Assembly (NCBI GenBank): GCA_963813435.1 | Contig: CAWEYY010000003.1 | Location: forward strand, 186,001-250,000 | Source: AC-32 sp963813435 | Lineage (GTDB): Bacteria; Actinomycetota; Thermoleophilia; Gaiellales; Gaiellaceae | DNA length: 64,000 bases | Reading direction: 5' to 3' | In this document: positions 56,218 to 64,000 of the stretch, piece by piece | Layout: the number at the start of each line of letters is the position of its first letter | How positions within the stretch are numbered: position 1 is the first letter of the stretch | Made by a program: the position numbers and the translations under genes | The notes under the pieces: generated by a model | The model's database searches: none | The model's input: the letters and a program-made list of their open reading frames with translations, nothing else | What the model was told of the DNA's origin: nothing

Positions 56218-57462
56218 GAACTCCTCGGCGAAGTCGCCGAGCTCCTCCCCCTCTCGCGGCGCTTTCTCGCGCCGACCGACGATCCGGATCGCGACCAGCG
56301 GGTAGATGAGGACGGAGAGCATGCCCGCCCCGACCAGCGAGGCGCCGACGCCCGGATCGATCGCGCCACGGTCCTCGCCGATGCTGACGATCGCGACGAT
56401 CAGCGGGAGCCCCGTCGCGGCGAAGAAGGCGAGGCCCGCCGTTTGCTGGTCGCCGAGCTCGCGCCTCCAGAAGAGCGCCGAGGAACCGCGCGTGAGCATG
56501 AAGAGCCCGAGGAACAGCGCCGCGAGCGCGAGCCCGCCAGGCGTCAGCAGGCTGTCGAGGTCGAACGTCATCCCCGTGACGACGAAGTAGACCGGGATGA
56601 AGACCCCGAAGGCGATGCCCTCGAGTCTGATCCGCACGTCCTCGCCCTCGGGCGAGTCGAGCGCGAGCCCGACGACGAGCCCCGCGGCGAACGCGCCGAG
56701 CACGAAGTCGAAGCCGGACTCGACGGCGAGGTAGACGAGCGCGGCCAGGATCAGGATCGAGCCGCGCACCGCAGCCTGTCCGGTGGTGTGGACAGTCGCC
56801 TGAATCGCCTTCACAACGCGTGGAGGCCGTGCGCGCAACATCACAACGGCGGCGAGTGCGACGACCCCGCAGAAGGCGATCAGGAGCAGGATTTCGCCCA
56901 ATGCGCCGTAGACGCCCGTGAGGAAGATCGAGATGAAGACGATCGGCCAGAACTCACCGGCGACGCCCGTTCCCAGCACGGCAGAGCCGAGCCGTGTCGT
57001 GAGCAGGCCCGCGTCGACGACGATGGGCACGAGGGTGCCCAGTGCGGTCGTCGCGAGAGCAACGCCGAGAAGCCACCAGCGCGCGTCGACACCCGCCTCC
57101 TGCAGCCCGAGGCCTACGGCGACCGCGATCACGAGCGAGATCGCCCAGCCGATGCTCCCGATCTGGAGCTGGCGGCGCGGCACCTTCTTGTCGATCACCT
57201 CGAGACCGGCGATGAAGAAGAGAAACCCGAGGCCGAGGTTGGACAGGAAGTTGAGGTACGGGTCGGGCTTCGCGAAGTCGAGCACCTGCGGGCCGATCAG
57301 GATCCCGAGCACGATCTCGATGACGACCGTCGGGAGGACAACCCGGCCGTGGAACCGCGACAGGAGCGCGCCGAGCGTCCCCGCCAGCAGGACGAGGACG
57401 ATCGAGCCGAGGTCAGCCGCCGAAGCCGCGGCCGTCAAGACTGCCGGCGCGATGGCGCTCAC
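56209..57462 (-). CDS. Cation:proton antiporter (CPA2/Kef type)
   Basis: 417 residues, 11-12 membrane spans. N-terminal IVLGILIGPQVLDF and FLFFIAGLEV (the FxxGLE of CPA2 members), then VLGTGVAGEFWPIVFISIFL in part and LGAFAAGLVVGLAL. No C-terminal TrkA-N domain, so it is the short, unregulated form that exchanges Na+ or K+ for H+. GACGAT lies 6 bases before GTG 57462, close to the leaderless pattern. Its 3' end overlaps the convergent membrane-protein gene by 9 bases. With gadB nearby, it may contribute to pH homeostasis (inference). Confidence 0.9.
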   Translation of the reverse strand: MSAIAPAVLTAAASAADLGSIVLVLLAGTLGALLSRFHGRVVLPTVVIEIVLGILIGPQVLDFAKPDPYLNFLSNLGLGFLFFIAGLEVIDKKVPRRQLQIGSIGWAISLVIAVAVGLGLQEAGVDARWWLLGVALATTALGTLVPIVVDAGLLTTRLGSAVLGTGVAGEFWPIVFISIFLTGVYGALGEILLLIAFCGVVALAAVVMLRARPPRVVKAIQATVHTTGQAAVRGSILILAALVYLAVESGFDFVLGAFAAGLVVGLALDSPEGEDVRIRLEGIAFGVFIPVYFVVTGMTFDLDSLLTPGGLALAALFLGLFMLTRGSSALFWRRELGDQQTAGLAFFAATGLPLIVAIVSIGEDRGAIDPGVGASLVGAGMLSVLIYPLVAIRIVGRREKAPREGEELGDFAEEFLG

Positions 57463-57479
57463 CGCCCGATCGTCTCACG

Positions 57480-57917
57480 TCACAGGTTCTTGCGGAACCA
57501 GCGAGCCGCGCTGCCCGCCGGACAGCCTTCGATGACGCCCGCGGTCTCGTAGCCGAGGCGCTCGTGGAAGCCCTCGGCGAGGAGGTCGTACGCCTGGAAC
57601 ACGATCAGCGCGCACCCGCGCCGCCGCGCCTCGGCCTCGGCCTCGGCCATGAGGGCGCGTCCCAGCCCGCGCCCTCGAAGCGACTCGTCGACCCACATCG
57701 CCTGCAGCTCGCAGTACCCGCCCCAGACGATCCCCGAGATGCCGGCGAGCACCTGATCTCCGTCGCGGACGAAGATCCCGAACTCCCGGTAGTCGTCCGA
57801 GCCAAGAGCTGCGTTCGCGGCGGCTGCAACGCGCTCCTCGAGGAACGCCAGGTCGGCCGGGTCGGGCGAGTCCTCGATGACGAGGCGGTGCGTGCCCTCA
57901 GCCGGCCGACTTCCCAC
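57480..57917 (-). CDS. GNAT-family N-acetyltransferase
   Basis: 145 residues. Acetyl-CoA motif A is clear: CELQAMWVDESLRGRGLGRALMAEAEAEARRRG in parts (Q/R-x-x-G-x-G/A loop RGRGLGRA, about 80-87), followed by the V-fold strand IVFQAYDLLAEGFHERLGYETAG in parts. Small single-domain acetyltransferase; substrate unknown. It starts 8 bases after the SnoaL-like gene stop and is probably co-transcribed with it. Confidence 0.88.
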   Translation of the reverse strand: MGSRPAEGTHRLVIEDSPDPADLAFLEERVAAAANAALGSDDYREFGIFVRDGDQVLAGISGIVWGGYCELQAMWVDESLRGRGLGRALMAEAEAEARRRGCALIVFQAYDLLAEGFHERLGYETAGVIEGCPAGSAARWFRKNL

Positions 57918-57925
57918 TGCTCGTC

Positions 57926-58342
57926 CTAGGCGACCATCTGCTCCAGCAACGCGGCGTTGTCGAAGTAGTTGCGGAACGCCGAGATCTTGTCACCGGTGAA
58001 CTCCGCCACGATGGCAGCTCCGATCAGCATCTCGTTGCCCGTGGGCTCGATCACCGTTTCCTCGTCGATCTCGAACGGGCCCGAGAACATGGCGGTCACC
58101 CGGTACTCGGCGTAGCCCTTGTTTCCGACCACGTCGAGAGCGTCGATCTGGAGAGAGACGTCCGAGAGGCTGGCATCTCGCTCCTTGACCACCTCTGCCA
58201 GCTCGTCGATCGAGCTGACAAGCATGTTCGGCGACCAGGCGCTGACGTCCTCCGTGAAAAACTCAGGCAAGGCGTCGACCTCGCCCTTGAAGCAGGCCTC
58301 GAGGGCACGCTCCATGACGCCGGCACGACCGTTTCGAGCCAT
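57926..58342 (-). CDS. NTF2/SnoaL-like protein
   Basis: 138 residues with the cone-shaped NTF2-like fold: helices ALEACFKGEVDALPEFFTEDVSAWSP in parts, then strands (VSLQIDALDVVGNKGYAEYRVTAMFSG in parts; IGAAIVAEFTGDKISAFRNYFDNAALLEQ in parts). The pattern DK-I-x-x-FRNYFD is typical of SnoaL-like ester cyclase/isomerase relatives, often of unknown activity. AGGAGG lies 7 bases before the ATG, giving strong translation. Confidence 0.82.
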   Translation of the reverse strand: MARNGRAGVMERALEACFKGEVDALPEFFTEDVSAWSPNMLVSSIDELAEVVKERDASLSDVSLQIDALDVVGNKGYAEYRVTAMFSGPFEIDEETVIEPTGNEMLIGAAIVAEFTGDKISAFRNYFDNAALLEQMVA

Positions 58343-58373
58343 GACTATTCCTCCTTCGTGAACGTTGGACCTG

Positions 58374-58643
58374 TTAGGCGCCGAGGATCTTGGCCTTGGC
58401 GGCCGCGAACTCCTCGTCGGTCAGGCTGCCGGACGCGTGCAGGTCGGCCAGACGCTGGAGCTCTTCCACATCACCACCGCCACTGGTCGGGGCGGGAGGC
58501 GGCGGCGCCGGCGGCGCCTCCTGCGCGTATGCCTGCTGGTCCTCTTCCTGTGCTCCTCTGCCGGACGCTCTCCCGGCGGCGTATGCCGCTCCGCCGGCGA
58601 CCAGCATCGTTCGGCGGCGCGTACGTCTGCGAACCATTCCCAT
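58374..58643 (-). CDS. Small SHOCT-domain protein
   Basis: 89 residues. A basic, Ala/Gly-rich N-terminus (RRRTRRRTMLVAGGAAYAAG) is followed by a Pro/Ala linker and a C-terminal SHOCT motif (VEELQRLADLHASGSLTDEEFAAAKAKIL in parts). SHOCT motifs mediate oligomerisation or contact with other proteins and occur at the ends of short stress or membrane proteins. GGGAGA lies 7 bases before the ATG. Same orientation as the SnoaL-like and methyltransferase genes. Confidence 0.82.
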   Translation of the reverse strand: MGMVRRRTRRRTMLVAGGAAYAAGRASGRGAQEEDQQAYAQEAPPAPPPPAPTSGGGDVEELQRLADLHASGSLTDEEFAAAKAKILGA

Positions 58644-58670
58644 GGTCGTCTCCCTTTCTCTGGACGAAGC

Positions 58671-59918
58671 TCAGGCTTTGGATCGTATACCGGGCGCGGA
58701 GGAGCGTTCGGACCTGACGATCTCGCAGCGAAGGCCGTCGGGCCTTCCGTCCGCCCGTCGCCGGTACTGGACGCGCAATGCTGAGTCTGGCCCGACATCG
58801 AGCCGGTCCGGGAGTACCCAGACGGACGTCGCCCAGCTCGACGTCGGCCACGTCCAAGGATCGAGCGTGTGAGCGACCCTCCCGTGCAGGTCGGCGCGGA
58901 ACGTGACGGCCACGGCGTTCACGGCCCCGGGCGCATCGACGACGAGGTCGGCCGAGGCGCTCACGGAGGCTTCCTCGAAGCTCGTCAGATCGAGCACGGC
59001 GAGGACGACCGGGAGGCCGACGGGTGGCCACGTCGCAGCGACCTCCGCCTCGGTAGGCATGTTCACCGGACCCGGGACGGCGGCCTCGAGCAGCGGCTGG
59101 AACTCCATGTCGTAGAGCTCGCGCCAGCGCTCGACCGCACGCTGACCGACCGCGCGTTGCCTGGCTTCCTCGTCCGAGAGCAGCAGCGGCCGGGCCAGCA
59201 GAGTGAGCTCGTGGGGAATGAGCCGGGCGTCCGGCTTGAGCAGGCGACGACGCGCGTCGAGCGTGGTCTCGAGGATCTCCTCCTCCAGCGGCTCGTTGCC
59301 GATGATCTCCGCCACCAGCAGGTCGGCTCGCTCGGGCAGCTCGATCGTTCTCGACCAGCCGCGGACCAGCGTGACTGTGTCTTCTACCCCGTTCGCGGCG
59401 AACACACGCTCGGCGACGTCTGCGATGTCGCTGGCCTCGACCGCATAGACCCGCCGGGCCCCCGCCCGGGCCGCTGCGATCGCGAGCACCCCGCTTCCGG
59501 TGCCGATGTCGAGCACGACGTCCCCCGGTCGCACGGCCTCGGCGAGCGCGGCGAGATAGTCACGCGTCCTGCGGTCGTCGTGCAGCATCCGCGCGTGCTC
59601 CACGGGGTCGGCCCAACCGCTGGTCGGCTTCCCACCCGCATCCGACCGGACCAGCGCGCCCTCGTCGAGCAGCATGTTGATCACGTTGACCGCCGGTGCG
59701 AAGTCGGTCGAGGGCAGGTCGTGTTCGAGGCGGTCGATGGCCTCGCCGAGAGCACGCGGCTCCGAGAACAACGAGAGGGTCGTGAATCCCCTCGGCCCGA
59801 GGTCGACGACGGTGCCGTTCGGCGCGTCGAGCAGGACATGGCCCGCCGCGTCGAGCCGCGTACGGACGCCGGGCGCCAGCTGGAGGAGCGTCTCGGGGGA
59901 GAGGTGTTCGTCGTACAC
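58671..59918 (-). CDS. PqqD-like domain fused to a PRMT-like class I methyltransferase
   Basis: 415 residues. Residues 1-90 resemble a PqqD/RRE peptide-binding domain: LSPETLLQLAPGVRTRLDAAGHVLLDAPNG in parts, LGPRGFTTLSLFSE, and VNVINMLLDEGALV. Residues ~105-300 are a SAM-dependent methyltransferase: EHARMLHDDRRTRDYLAALAEAV in parts, motif I VVLDIGTGSGVLAIAAARAGA in parts, YAVEASDIA, and AEIIGNEPLEEEIL (double-Glu loop as in PRMTs). The C-terminal ~110 residues are the beta barrel expected of PRMT-like enzymes. A peptide or protein methylation role is likely. GTG 59918 is used; the first 34 codons are duplicated at 62052-62153. Confidence 0.75.
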   Translation of the reverse strand: MYDEHLSPETLLQLAPGVRTRLDAAGHVLLDAPNGTVVDLGPRGFTTLSLFSEPRALGEAIDRLEHDLPSTDFAPAVNVINMLLDEGALVRSDAGGKPTSGWADPVEHARMLHDDRRTRDYLAALAEAVRPGDVVLDIGTGSGVLAIAAARAGARRVYAVEASDIADVAERVFAANGVEDTVTLVRGWSRTIELPERADLLVAEIIGNEPLEEEILETTLDARRRLLKPDARLIPHELTLLARPLLLSDEEARQRAVGQRAVERWRELYDMEFQPLLEAAVPGPVNMPTEAEVAATWPPVGLPVVLAVLDLTSFEEASVSASADLVVDAPGAVNAVAVTFRADLHGRVAHTLDPWTWPTSSWATSVWVLPDRLDVGPDSALRVQYRRRADGRPDGLRCEIVRSERSSAPGIRSKA

Positions 59919-59995
59919 AGAATCCGTGCGAAATCGCAGTCGAGACGGGAAAAACTACCGATTTGCGCTCGCGGGGAATCGGTCAGAGTCGAGAG

Positions 59996-60640
59996 GTGCG
60001 CAGAGAGACCGCAAGAGAGTTCGGAGCGATCCCGATCGTCCTCGCCGTCCTCGGCTGGGGCGGGTTGCTCCTGCTGGCGGCACTCGCCGGCTGGCAGGCC
60101 TGGATCCTCCTCGGCATCGCCACGTTTGGTGCGGCGCTCATCCTCGTCTGGATCTACGCGCAAAGGCATCGGCATCCACCCGTCGAGAGCGCTCCTCCTA
60201 CCGGCCATCCGGGTGCGGGTCCGCCGGGCGTCTACCGGGTGCTCGTCGTCGCCGACGAGACCTGCGCATCCGACACCCTCGGCGAGCGGCTCCGCGACCA
60301 CGCGGCGGGACGGGACACCGAGGCCTTGGTCGTGGCGCCGGCGCTCGGCTCGCGCCTTGCCCGCTGGACGGGCGACGAGAAGGCCTACGTCGAGGCAACC
60401 GACAGGCTCGCGGCCGCTGTGCAGTCACTCGAGCGCGGGGGCGTCAAGGCAACCGGCCACGTCGGCTCCCACGACCCGCTCCAGGCGGCGGACGACGGCC
60501 TCCGCGAGTTTCAAGCAGACGAGGTCGTCTTCGTGACCAGGGCCGAGGACGACGCCAACTGGCTCGAGGAGGGAGTCGTCGACAGCGCGCGGAGCCGATA
60601 CGCGGTGCCGGTGTCCCACATCGTCGTCCGCCGGAACTGA
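59996..60640 (+). CDS. Membrane protein with universal-stress-like cytosolic domain
   Basis: 214 residues. Two hydrophobic segments (about 11-31 and 33-54: IPIVLAVLGWGGLLLLAALAG, WILLGIATFGAALILVWIYA) are followed by a His/Pro linker and an alpha/beta domain (RVLVVADETCASDTLGERLRDHA in parts, EALVVAPALGSRL, VGSHDPLQAADDGLREFQADEVVFVTR in parts) like UspA folds but without the G-2x-G-9x-G(S/T) nucleotide motif. The start is GTG 59996, with CAGAGT 6 bases before it, close to the leaderless pattern. Divergent from the methyltransferase gene. Confidence 0.72.
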   Translation: MRRETAREFGAIPIVLAVLGWGGLLLLAALAGWQAWILLGIATFGAALILVWIYAQRHRHPPVESAPPTGHPGAGPPGVYRVLVVADETCASDTLGERLRDHAAGRDTEALVVAPALGSRLARWTGDEKAYVEATDRLAAAVQSLERGGVKATGHVGSHDPLQAADDGLREFQADEVVFVTRAEDDANWLEEGVVDSARSRYAVPVSHIVVRRN

Positions 60641-60828
60641 CGTTCAGCCCCACGGGCATGGGGACGCCGTGGCAGCGCGTCCGCTTGCGCCCGGACCCGC
60701 ACGTGCAAGGCGACAACTCGGCCGCCGTCCCTGCAATCGAGGCCGGAACGACCCGCTGCGGCTCGTCGTGGGCAGAGACGCCGTTGAGTCAGGCCTCGCC
60801 GTCGGTGCGACCGAACGCACCTCCTAGA

Positions 60829-61668
60829 TCAGCCGACCTGCGTGGTGATTGTCGGCCGGAACGAGTGAAGCTCATCCTGGCCGGGCTGGACGATCCCGTA
60901 GCTCGCCTCTGGCACCTCGTTCCAGACGCCGGGCAGATCGCCGAGCGGCTCGGAGACGACCAACCGTGTCTCCTCGTCGAAGAGGGCGAGACGTGGGTCG
61001 TCGGGGTAGAGCTCCTTCAGCGTCTCGAACGTGCTCGTGTAGAAGAGCGTGCGCGACCGGCCCTCGCTCGAGTAGCGGAATGCCCACAGCCGCTCACCGT
61101 TCGTCGTCGCGATCGTTCCCTGGAACGGGAACTCGACCTCGTGCGCGTGACCGACCTCCTCGACCAGTCCGATCGTCCGCGCAACCGCTTCCGCCGGATC
61201 CTGCTCGAGCCCGAATGTCAAGGCGAGGAAGAAGAGCACCTCCGAGTCGGCCGAGCCCTCGATCAACGGGTACAGCTCGGGGTCGACCTCCATGATGAGG
61301 TCGCGCTTCACTTGCAGCCAACCGCCGACGAGTCCGTTGTGCACCCACAGCCAGCTGCCGTAGTAGAACGGGTGGCAATTGGTCTGCTGCACCGCCGTGC
61401 CTGATGTGGCCCGGATGTGCGCGAGGAAGAGGTGCGACTCAACGTGGCCGGCGATCTGGCGGAGGTTGCGGTCGTTCCACGCGGGCTCCATGCTCTTGAA
61501 GACGCCCGGCCCCTGCGGCCCGTACCAACCGATCCCGAAGCCGTCCCCGTTGGTCGGCTCGGCACCCATGCGCGCCTCAAGGCTCTGCTCGATCAGTGAG
61601 TGCTGCGGCCCGTAGAGCACCTTGTCCATCAGGACCGGCTTCCCGTAGTACGCAAGCCACCGACACAT
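60829..61668 (-). CDS. Class II glutamine amidotransferase (second paralogue)
   Basis: 279 residues, collinear with the protein at 54545-55378: MCRWLAYYGKPVLMDKVLYG (Cys2 nucleophile), PTNGDGFGIGWYGPQG, AHIRATSGTAVQQTNCHPF, SWLWVHNGLVGGW, GSADSEVLFFLALTFG, SEPLGDLPGVWNEVPEASYG in part. All catalytic positions are kept, so it should be active. AGGAGG precedes the ATG by 5 bases. Having two copies within 6 kb points to a duplication in this neighbourhood; this copy is not linked to a decarboxylase. Confidence 0.9.
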   Translation of the reverse strand: MCRWLAYYGKPVLMDKVLYGPQHSLIEQSLEARMGAEPTNGDGFGIGWYGPQGPGVFKSMEPAWNDRNLRQIAGHVESHLFLAHIRATSGTAVQQTNCHPFYYGSWLWVHNGLVGGWLQVKRDLIMEVDPELYPLIEGSADSEVLFFLALTFGLEQDPAEAVARTIGLVEEVGHAHEVEFPFQGTIATTNGERLWAFRYSSEGRSRTLFYTSTFETLKELYPDDPRLALFDEETRLVVSEPLGDLPGVWNEVPEASYGIVQPGQDELHSFRPTITTQVG

Positions 61669-62051
61669 GATGTCCTCCTTTCAGTCGCGGCCCACCTTGT
61701 CCAGGCCGCCATCCGTGAAGACCGTCTGTGCCGAACTTATCCGAAGACGTCCGGAGGTGTCCCAACGTACGGATCGCCAAGAGCTGTCTCGCCCCAGAAA
61801 GCTGATACAGGCATTCGACTGGTGCCGTCAGCGCGCGCGTCCGGCGCTTTGGCGAATCACGACGCTCACTGCGGCGATGCCAGCCGAGCGCGCGCGGGCG
61901 CACCGGTGGTCGAACCTGCGCAGGTGCAGCCGCGGGCCGAGCGACATATTGGGCGCCGGCCCGAATCTGAGGCGGTTCCCGGAGAGATTTTGGTCACGGA
62001 TCTGCCCGCGTGGATAACGCTCACACGCTCATGGCTCGCGATAGCCGCCTC
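61669..62051. other. Gene-free stretch
   Basis: No convincing coding sequence, RNA gene or repeat was found on either strand. Open frames here lack family resemblance and normal codon patterns. The part next to 61668 holds the ribosome site and presumably the promoter of the amidotransferase gene. Confidence 0.5.
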
Positions 62052-62153
62052 GTTCGGCGCGTCGAGCAGGACATGGCCCGCTGCGTCGAACCGCGTGCGA
62101 ACCCCGGGGGCCAGCCTCAGGAGTGCCTGCGGAGAGAGCGGTGCGTCGTGCAG
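62052..62153 (-). pseudogene. Truncated copy of the PqqD-like N-terminus of the 59918 methyltransferase
   Basis: 34 codons on the minus strand read LSPQALLRLAPGVRTRFDAAG and on to HVLLDAPN, aligning without gaps to residues 1-34 of the methyltransferase at 58671-59918; the first 30 plus-strand bases are identical. After the last shared codon the similarity stops abruptly. The position of the original start is CTG here instead of GTG. The fragment has no methyltransferase part and no evident promoter, so it is a duplication remnant. Confidence 0.75.
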
Positions 62154-62215
62154 AGATCTTCAGCCTACGGCTCTCGGCGCGCGCCAGCGGCGGCGAACGC
62201 CCGGATGGAGAGGAC

Positions 62216-62910
62216 ATGTCCGAGGGACTTCCCGCAACCGAGGTCGGCAAGGAGCTCAGCCAGCACGCGGGTCACGGCCGAACGGTCCACGATCGTCGGG
62301 ACCGCACGATCACGATCCTCGAGGCCGCGCTACTCGCCCTCGTCACGCTGATCGCTGCCTGGTCGGGGTACGCAGCGGCGAAGTGGAACACCAAATCCCG
62401 CGTCGAGCTCGCCGAGGCCTCGACCGCGAGAACCGAAGCGAACCGGGCAGCGGCGGAGGCATTGACGACCCGTAACTTCGACTCTCGACGTTCGAGGCCT
62501 GGTTCACTGCGTACGTCGTCGGGAACGAGCGCGCCATGAAGGTGGCGGAGAGACGCTTCCGCCCCGGGTTCCGCGTTGCCTTCGACGCGTGGCGGGCGAC
62601 GAGCCCGGAGACGAACCCTCACGCTCCGCCCGGACCGACCTACATGCCCCAGTACCGATCTCCCGGAAAGGCGGCGACGAAGATCCTGGACACGCGAGCC
62701 GACCGCCACTTCAAAGCCGGAGAATCGGCCGGCGAGACGTCGGACAAGTACGTTCGCATCACCGTCTTCCTCGCAAGCGTTCTCTTCCTTGTCGGGCTCA
62801 GCACGCACTTCCCGATCCGCGGCGTCCGTTATGCGCTTGTGGGGCTCGGAGGCGTCCTGCTCGTCCTCTCGCTGGTCCAGCTCGCACAGCTCCCGCGCCC
62901 GTCGCTCTAG
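62216..62910 (+). pseudogene. Membrane protein gene with one frameshift near 62478
   Basis: ATG 62216 opens a frame with a cytosolic start, a membrane segment (ITILEAALLALVTLIAAWSGY) and a polar helix (EASTARTEANRAAAEALTTRNFDS). Near 62478 a one-base change moves the frame, and the protein continues STFEAWFTAYVVGNERAMKVAERRFRPGFRVAFDAWRAT in parts, MPQYRSPGKAATKILDTRADRH in parts and two more membrane segments. The joined product (~230 residues) matches, in its second half, the protein at the right edge (63620-64000). Sequencing error is as likely as true inactivation. Confidence 0.7.
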
Positions 62911-62928
62911 CCCTGAGCGACGGCGGGG

Positions 62929-63605
62929 TCATGCGGCGAATCCGCGGATCGCGTCGCCGATCAGCTTCGCTCCGAGGACTAGCAGGAGCACGGTCATGAT
63001 CGCTGCGTTGTGGGCCGCCAGCCAGACCTTGAGCCCGTCGAGCAGAGGCGCCGCGCGCTCACCCATCACGAGGTAGATGCCGAGCAGCGCGAGGACGCCG
63101 AGCGAGGCGACCAGGACGAAGACGGCGAGCGCCACCACCTCCTGCCCGTCCGAGATCCCGGCCTCGGCGATCGTCAGCCGGCCGTGATCGTGAGGACGAG
63201 GTTCTTCGGGTTGACCGCCGAGAGGACGACGCCCGCGCCGAGCGAACGACCCGCGGTGAACGCGTCCACCGTTCCCATCCACTTGGGCATCTCCGCCTCC
63301 TGACCTGCTTTCGGGCGCCCCAGCCATGTTCGCACGGCGAGCACGAGGAAGACCACTCCGAAGACGAGCGTGAGAACGTTGGCCCAGGTCGCGGGAGCGC
63401 CCGAGTCCTGTGTGGCGTTCCCGGTGGTCAGCACGAGCACGATCGCGCCGAGGACCGACAACCCCGCTATCCACCCGAGCGCGAAGGCCGGCCCGTTCGC
63501 GCGGGCGCAAGGCGTCGCGAGCATGAGCACCATTGCGATGATCGGTATCGGGCTGATCGCGACCACCACGGCGAACGGCAGGACGTTGCCTATCGCCTGG
63601 CCCAA
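62929..63605 (-). pseudogene. GAP/Sap-family membrane protein gene with one frameshift near 63176
   Basis: Starting at TTG 63605 (GAGGTGGAGG just upstream) the frame reads GQAIGNVLPFAVVVAISPIPIIAMVLMLATP in parts, LGWIAGLSVLGAIVLVLTTGNA in part and GAGVVLSAVNPKNLVLTITAG, then hits a stop. Shifting one base near 63176 continues LTIAEAGISDGQEVVALAVFVLVASLGVLALLGIYLV in parts and KLIGDAIRGFAA. The joined ~225 residues with six spans match the GAP (Sap, sulfolipid-addressing-like) family. A single missing base in the GGCCGG run explains the break. Confidence 0.72.
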
Positions 63606-63619
63606 GCCTCCACCTCGTT

Positions 63620-64000
63620 CTAGACGGAAAAGGTCATGGGGGAGGTGGCTATCCACACGGCCGTCGCGATGAAGATCACCCAGCCGAGCGTCAGGAGCAC
63701 CTCCCGCTGGCGTAACGAGTGAAGCTTCGTGGAGATGCCTGCGAAGAACAACGAGGCCGCGAAGAGGACGACGGCCAGGACGTAGTTGTCGGCCCGCTGG
63801 TTCGCCGTGCCCGCGGCATCTGCGTGCACCCCGGCCACCGCGTTGAGGCGTCCGCTCTTCACCGCTTCGGCGACCCGGTATTGCGGCATCGCGAACGGGC
63901 TCAGCGGCGCGCTCGGATTCGTGCGCGGGCGCGTCGCGAGCCAGGCGGCGAAGGCCGGCCTGAACTCGGGGCGGAATCGCCGGCGGTAGAACTGCGCCAG
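63620..64000 (-). CDS. Membrane protein, 5' part outside window
   Basis: The frame is open to the window edge (127 codons incl. stop visible). It contains AQFYRRRFRPEFRPAFAAWLATRPRTNPSAPLSPFAMPQYRVAEA (read in parts), followed by a polar helix and two membrane segments (YVLAVVLFAASLFFAGIST, REVLLTLGWVIFIATAVWIA). The same order (FRPxFRxAFxAWxAT.P.TNP.AP, then MPQYR, then two spans) occurs in the frameshifted gene at 62216-62910, so they are paralogues. The missing 5' part probably holds the first membrane segment. Family unnamed; function unknown. Confidence 0.7.
   Translation of the reverse strand: MAQFYRRRFRPEFRPAFAAWLATRPRTNPSAPLSPFAMPQYRVAEAVKSGRLNAVAGVHADAAGTANQRADNYVLAVVLFAASLFFAGISTKLHSLRQREVLLTLGWVIFIATAVWIATSPMTFSV

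Noticed and set aside
61600..62475. A 291-codon open frame over the gene-poor region.
   Set aside because: Its translation shows no domain, crosses the antisense copy of the methyltransferase N-terminus, and has no ribosome site or promoter.

Overview
The window is a very GC-rich (about 70% by eye), densely packed chromosomal segment of an actinobacterium. Rel, RecJ, RuvABC, YebC, PdxST, ClpS followed by a DUF2017 gene, NRAMP MntH, a primary-like sigma factor and many GTG starts fit Actinomycetota. The flavour of the accessory proteins (ArsR/AHSA1 pair, DUF3376-like patatin, cyclase-AAA-TPR regulators, sulfatases with a membrane domain) suggests class Thermoleophilia (Gaiellales/Solirubrobacterales), but that placement is inference. 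No prophage, CRISPR array or intact insertion sequence was seen. One tRNA (anticodon CAT) lies at 35987-36060 on the minus strand.

Layout. 0-5.6 kb: a partial nuclease-like gene, hypoxanthine phosphoribosyltransferase, a manganese transporter with a DtxR/MntR-type operator, the cytochrome c maturation pair ccmE-ccmI, a TIM-barrel protein, and a decayed nucleotide cyclase. 5.6-15.2 kb: an ATP-grasp ligase, a large cyclase-AAA-TPR regulator, phosphomannomutase, a thioesterase, a broken GAF gene and a membrane sulfatase. 15.2-27.6 kb: housekeeping genes rel, recJ, an ArsR-AHSA1 operon, ruvCAB, yebC and pdxST, with two unrelated secreted-protein genes interleaved. 27.6-36.1 kb: a large patatin, a membrane protein plus peptidoglycan hydrolase pair, a stand-alone cyclic-nucleotide-binding protein, a flavoprotein, and a contractile-tail sheath gene with one associated gene directly downstream of the tRNA. 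36-39.5 kb: yjbQ, DUF2017, clpS, a sigma factor and an Rpf/lysozyme-like secreted protein. 39.5-45.5 kb: an MFS transporter and a surface-glycan style set (two sulfotransferases, a Gfo/Idh dehydrogenase, a GT2 glycosyltransferase, an RmlC-like cupin). 45.5-53 kb: queF divergent from a deoxyribosyltransferase-like gene, a GNAT, a holin-phosphatase fusion, a flippase-like protein, an AI-2E transporter and CtaG. 53-64 kb: glutamate decarboxylase with a class II amidotransferase (and a second paralogue 6 kb away), a cation/proton antiporter, small stress-type proteins, a PqqD-like/methyltransferase fusion with a truncated copy, and several frameshifted membrane-protein genes at the right end.

Expression logic visible in the sequence. 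In 21 genes a -10 hexamer of form TANNNT ends 6-7 bases before the start codon with no Shine-Dalgarno, so leaderless transcripts appear common here. Other genes have clear AGGAGG-type sites or are translationally coupled by ATGA/GTGA overlaps. The queF intergenic region carries a symmetric -10 that can serve both strands. Several genes are interrupted by single-base frameshifts, which may be real decay or assembly error; each is flagged.
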